Position numbers and translations under genes: made by a program. Below the pieces are notes generated by a model. That model made no database searches. It was given only the letters and a program-made list of their open reading frames with translations, and was not told the DNA's origin. This document shows positions 5,382 through 7,087 of a DNA stretch of 7,087 bases, piece by piece. The stretch is from assembly GCA_945938205.1 (NCBI GenBank), contig CAMEUL010000080.1:1-7087 (forward strand). Direction: 5' to 3'. Source of the stretch: an uncultured Traorella sp. (GTDB lineage: Bacteria > Bacillota_I > Bacilli_A > Erysipelotrichales > Erysipelotrichaceae). The first letter of the stretch is position 1, and each line of letters begins with the position of its first letter.

Positions 5382-5801
5382 TTTGTTATTCTAATTCTTG
5401 TTTTGGATATTTTTCAGTTATTCACATTGAGATATAGAAATGGCGTTCTTCCTTACTTTTTTGAACTTGATAATATTAATAGATGATTGGCTCAACTAAT
5501 TTGTGTCACCACTGGTGACACAAATTCATCATTTACATGCGTTTCATAGAACTGCTTCATCCGATACAAACTGCTTTTGTTAAATCTTTTTAGTGTCGGA
5601 TTGTTTTTTTTAATAAACTTAGCTACATTTTCAATCAGTTTATCATCAAATAATGAATTTAAAATAATATGATGAGGACATTCCCCAACACCCAGTACAT
5701 GAGAATGAGTTCTTCGTTTACTGCTTTCAACGAATTGGCACATGATTCTTCAATGATTTGAATCAGATCGTTGAATTTACTAGTTTAATGACATTTGACA
5801 T
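5382..5801 (-). pseudogene. YhcG/DUF1016 (PDDEXK nuclease family) N-terminal fragment, multiply broken
   Basis: Three frames joined give a typical YhcG N-terminal domain: FNDLIQIIEE, SLKAVNEELILMYW, DDKLIENVAKFIKKNNPTL, NKSSLYRMKQFYET, NDEFVSPVVTQIS, then ANHLLILS and SKEERHFYISM, TEKYPKQELE. In this family TQIS is followed by W; here that codon is TGA. Further stops fall within and after the SKEERHFYISM segment, and there are frameshifts near 5690 and near 5450. The C-terminal PDDEXK nuclease domain is absent. Family members occur with restriction systems and phage-defence islands. The 83-codon open piece at 5492-5743 is only its middle section. The fragment lies between repeat copy C and the promoter of the 196-aa gene. 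Sequence after about 5382 no longer resembles the family. Confidence 0.85.
5498..5526. repeat. 29-nt perfect palindrome inside the YhcG remnant
   Basis: Arms of 14 nt (5498-5511 and 5513-5526, sharing the core GTGTCACCA) are exactly complementary around a single central base, 5512. It encodes the EFVSPVVTQI segment of the decayed protein. It could form a long hairpin in either RNA strand. Confidence 0.9.
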
Positions 5802-5863
5802 AATAGTCTTTCTTTTCAATATAATATAAAATAGAGTGAAAGGTTTTCTCCCTTATTAAAACT

Positions 5864-5879
5864 GACCATATAATTGGTC
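5864..5879. repeat. Short inverted repeat beside copy C (weak terminator candidate)
   Basis: GACCA-TATAAT-TGGTC is flanked by AAAACT and TACTTTT, which can extend the stem imperfectly. T-runs on both sides are short, so any termination would be weak. Confidence 0.4.
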
Positions 5880-5888
5880 TACTTTTGT

Positions 5889-5970
5889 AATTTTAGTTTA
5901 ATAAGTGTTTATATATGATGTAAATAGATGAGTAGTTGTAATGTAACATATTACACTATCTTCTACGAAC
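5889..5970 (-). repeat. Three-copy island repeat, copy C
   Basis: Nearly identical to copy B from 5889 to 5949. It contains an 18-codon ATG frame (5893-5949, MLHYNYSSIYIIYKHLLN) with an AGAAGA box 9 nt upstream, weaker than in A or B. It overlaps the 3' end of the 20-aa signal-peptide-like ORF and is followed by the YhcG remnant. Confidence 0.85.
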
Positions 5971-6025
5971 TAAAAAACATAGTAACCACACACAATGTTA
6001 GTACAAATCTAAATAACTTTTTCAT
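5963..6025 (-). CDS. 20-aa signal-peptide-like ORF: truncated secreted protein or pheromone-type peptide
   Basis: ATG 6023-6025 to TAG 5963-5965 encodes MKKLFRFVLTLCVVTMFFSS. A GAGGT ribosome site is well placed about 7 nt upstream. The peptide is a classic Sec N-terminus: three basic residues, then a hydrophobic core ending in small residues. There are two readings. It may be the stump of another secreted preproprotein, cut off where repeat copy C begins. Or it may be a complete short hydrophobic peptide like the SHP pheromones sensed by Rgg-type regulators; a TPR protein of that kind is encoded about 400 bp upstream. Length and start resemble SHPs, but position downstream of a terminator and a broken gene favours neither reading clearly. 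Confidence 0.5.
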   Translation of the reverse strand: MKKLFRFVLTLCVVTMFFSS

Positions 6026-6038
6026 AAAATTACCTCAA

Positions 6039-6238
6039 TCATTTCCTTCTAAATATTCTATTCATAAAATAATAAAAAATAACACATAAAACAATAACTA
6101 CTAAGATGATATTAACATAATTAGGTATTTTTACTCTTTCCTGTCTATCATATCTCACTGATGATTTTGATTATGTCTATCCCATAATTATTTAACATTC
6201 AATATCAGTCTTTCTAATTCTTCATAAACCCTTTTCAT
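6039..6238 (-). pseudogene. Broken small single-helix membrane protein
   Basis: ATG 6236-6238, with an AGGA-type ribosome site, starts MKRVYEELERLILNVK and stops at TAA 6188-6190. The second frame carries YGIDIIKIISE. The third frame then runs RYDRQERVKIPNYVNIILVV and on through a hydrophobic helix to a basic end (NRIFRRK), stopping at 6039-6041. Together these would make a protein of about 66 aa with an amphipathic N-terminus and one helix near the C-terminus, so two frameshifts are the simplest explanation. A separate GTG-initiated 39-aa protein (6158-6039) is possible but has no ribosome site. It is the first coding remnant after the promoter near 6292 and lies 13 nt before the 20-aa ORF. 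Confidence 0.5.
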
Positions 6239-6291
6239 ATGATTTCCTACCTTTCTGCATTCCAATTTAATACATTAATATTTTATGGGGA

Positions 6292-6320
6292 ATTATATTG
6301 TATTACAAATTCGTATTCAC
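6292..6320 (-). promoter_or_regulatory. Promoter reading into the island, perfect -10 and poor -35
   Basis: The minus strand has TATAAT at 6292-6297. Seventeen nt upstream the -35 position reads GTGAAT, a weak match that lies inside the palindrome at 6314-6327. A perfect -10 with a poor -35 under an operator-like site is typical of a promoter that needs an activator. Confidence 0.55.
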
Positions 6321-6327
6321 GTGAATA
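6314..6327. promoter_or_regulatory. Perfect palindrome TATTCACGTGAATA, candidate operator
   Basis: A 14-bp perfect palindrome centred about 35 bp before the predicted transcription start, overlapping the -35 element. The core TTCACGTGAA recurs 95 bp away at 6411-6420. Confidence 0.6.
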
Positions 6328-6344
6328 TAACTGTAGTTTTGCAC

Positions 6345-6396
6345 AAAAAAAACCAATACTACAATGTTGTTTTCAAAAAAACATCATGATATTGGT
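6345..6396 (-). terminator. Strong intrinsic terminator of the TPR-protein gene
   Basis: On the minus strand ACCAATA (6390-6396) pairs with TATTGGT (6352-6358). An inner stem of about 10 bp with one mismatch is capped by a GAA loop. The hairpin is followed by eight T's (A tract 6345-6352). It starts 26 nt after the stop codon. Confidence 0.88.
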
Positions 6397-6409
6397 TAAT
6401 CAACAAGAT

Positions 6410-6421
6410 ATTCACGTGAAT
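6410..6421. promoter_or_regulatory. Perfect palindrome ATTCACGTGAAT, second candidate operator
   Basis: A 12-bp perfect palindrome directly after the stop codon of the TPR-protein gene, with the same core as 6314-6327. The two centres are 95 bp apart, close to nine helical turns, and they bracket the terminator. Confidence 0.55.
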
Positions 6422-7087
6422 TTATCTGTTTTCAATTAAAAATAATTTCTTTTCCTGATAGAAAAATGCTTGCTGATAATCTTCTTTTGCTTTGTACAGA
6501 TCAATGACAATATTCAGATAAAAAATCATTAGATCTAGATCATCTTTCTCAACAAAATAGTCATACACTTTAACGGCTTGTTGAATCAGTGAATCTGAAG
6601 GTACTTTCTCATATTGAAGTACCAGCATATCAAACAACTTCAAAATCATTTTCATCTCACGATTCAGATTCAAACGATTCGCTTTCACGATCCAATGATT
6701 CGCCTCTTGGATATCATGTAGCTTATAATAACACCAAATATAATAAAGATGGATCCTATGATGTTTTGAATCTAGCTGATAAGCCCGATTTAGTTCAGAA
6801 AGGGCTTCTTCATATTTTCCATACTTCATATGAACATATGCCATTGTACGAATAGTTCTCGCCACATCTTCTTTTGGATCATGGATAAGTTCTATTACTT
6901 TTAGACAATTCTTATAGTTTTCGATTGCTTTAATGTAATTTCCTTTATAATCATAAAAATCACCATAATTCATCAAACAGTCAGCTATTCTTGGATAAGA
7001 ATAGTATTTTTGAAAAATGTTCATGGCATTATCCAAAATCTCAAAATCATATTTTAGATTATGCCCCACAACCTGCGTTTTATAAAT
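6422..7087 (-). CDS. TPR-repeat protein, probably the C-terminal part of an RRNPP/Rgg-like regulator (N-terminus off the right edge)
   Basis: The frame is open from the window edge (first visible residues IYKTQVVGHN) to TAA 6422-6424, 221 codons. A GTG at 7067-7069 is in frame, but no ribosome site supports it as the start. The protein is helical throughout with TPR-like spacing: a segment from LDNAMNIFQKYY; ADCLMNYGDFYDYKGNYIKA followed by IENYKNCLKVIE; ARTIRTMAYVHMKYGKYEEA followed by LSELNRAYQLD; and HLYYIWCYYKLHDIQEANHW. RRNPP regulators have an N-terminal XRE helix-turn-helix and C-terminal TPRs that bind a short peptide; the missing N-terminus would hold the helix-turn-helix. A stand-alone TPR protein cannot be excluded. 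It is transcribed toward the island and ends in its own terminator, next to paired palindromes that could be its target. Confidence 0.75.
   Translation of the reverse strand: MYKTQVVGHNLKYDFEILDNAMNIFQKYYSYPRIADCLMNYGDFYDYKGNYIKAIENYKNCLKVIELIHDPKEDVARTIRTMAYVHMKYGKYEEALSELNRAYQLDSKHHRIHLYYIWCYYKLHDIQEANHWIVKANRLNLNREMKMILKLFDMLVLQYEKVPSDSLIQQAVKVYDYFVEKDDLDLMIFYLNIVIDLYKAKEDYQQAFFYQEKKLFLIENR

Noticed and set aside
5318..5382. Short frame ending MSAIGTHREKDIFLIDTKMKK ahead of the 196-aa gene promoter
   Set aside because: A ribosome-like AAAGGAG is too far from the ATG, and I recognise no family; it may be junction debris after the YhcG remnant.
5492..5743. 83-aa ORF as an intact small gene
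   Set aside because: Its first 20 or so residues are out of frame, and the rest is the middle of a YhcG domain that continues past the TGA; it is part of a pseudogene.
2800..5970. The three repeats as a CRISPR array
   Set aside because: They are 1.2-1.9 kb apart, diverged and separated by genes; there is no regular spacing and no cas gene.
5889..5976. Repeat copy C as a MITE with terminal inverted repeats (TTTTAGTT at 5891-5898, AACTAAAA at 5968-5975)
   Set aside because: The inverted ends are only 8 AT-rich bases, are poor in copy B and absent in copy A, and no target duplication is visible.

Overview
The window is AT-rich DNA with Firmicutes-style signals: strong GGAGG-type ribosome binding sites, sigmaA promoters with TG-extended -10 boxes, and intrinsic terminators with T-runs. 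A gut Bacillota of the Erysipelotrichia/Clostridia type is my guess, but nothing here fixes the genus. Every gene I can support lies on the minus strand, so transcription runs from high to low coordinates.

Region 1 (1-2070) looks like stable chromosomal content. It is a two-gene operon for surface lipoproteins: a VanY-type D-Ala-D-Ala carboxypeptidase, then a CapA-family (PGA_cap) lipoprotein that runs off the left edge. It has its own extended -10 promoter at about 2061-2069. Two minus-strand terminators (2163-2184 and 2265-2295) insulate it from what lies upstream.

Region 2 (about 2260-6240) is an accessory island built from small units. Unit A has a promoter at 2963-2971, then 31-, 52- and 71-codon ORFs, then a terminator. 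The last two ORFs are small membrane proteins. Unit B is a 175-aa Sec-exported cysteine protein followed 3 nt later by a 65-aa two-helix membrane protein. Unit C is a 196-aa Sec-exported cysteine protein overlapping a 95-aa three-helix membrane protein. The secreted-plus-membrane arrangement suggests bacteriocin/immunity-like pairs of an unrecognised family. Both secreted proteins share a layout: signal peptide, an early Cys pair, a 50-65 residue pro-region, an I[TQ]R[AG]P motif, and a Cys-containing C-terminal domain. A related 75-82 bp sequence, in the same orientation, sits at the head of all three units. Between the units lie decayed genes: a Fic fragment (4064-4385), a YhcG/DUF1016 nuclease fragment (5382-5801) and a broken single-helix membrane protein (6039-6238). 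The 196-aa gene has an A7 tract between its well-placed start codon and the open frame, which suggests a frameshift, phase switch or slippage.

Region 3 (6290-7087) holds the C-terminal TPR part of a protein resembling RRNPP/Rgg/PlcR-type quorum-sensing regulators; its N-terminus is off the right edge. A strong terminator follows it, bracketed by two CACGTG-centred palindromes. One palindrome lies over the -35 position of the promoter that reads into the island. A 20-aa MKK-type hydrophobic peptide ORF lies about 400 bp downstream.

My working model, which is inference, is a peptide-responsive regulator controlling a repeat-rich cluster of small secreted proteins and their membrane partners, much of it decaying. 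Stretches over 300 bases without an intact gene: 3894-4385 holds the promoter of the 175-aa gene, repeat copy B and the Fic remnant; 5245-5962 holds the promoter of the 196-aa gene, the YhcG remnant and repeat copy C; 6026-6421 holds the broken membrane gene, a promoter, palindromes and a terminator. The slightly shorter gap 2854-3164 holds the promoter of unit A and a bidirectional-looking terminator.
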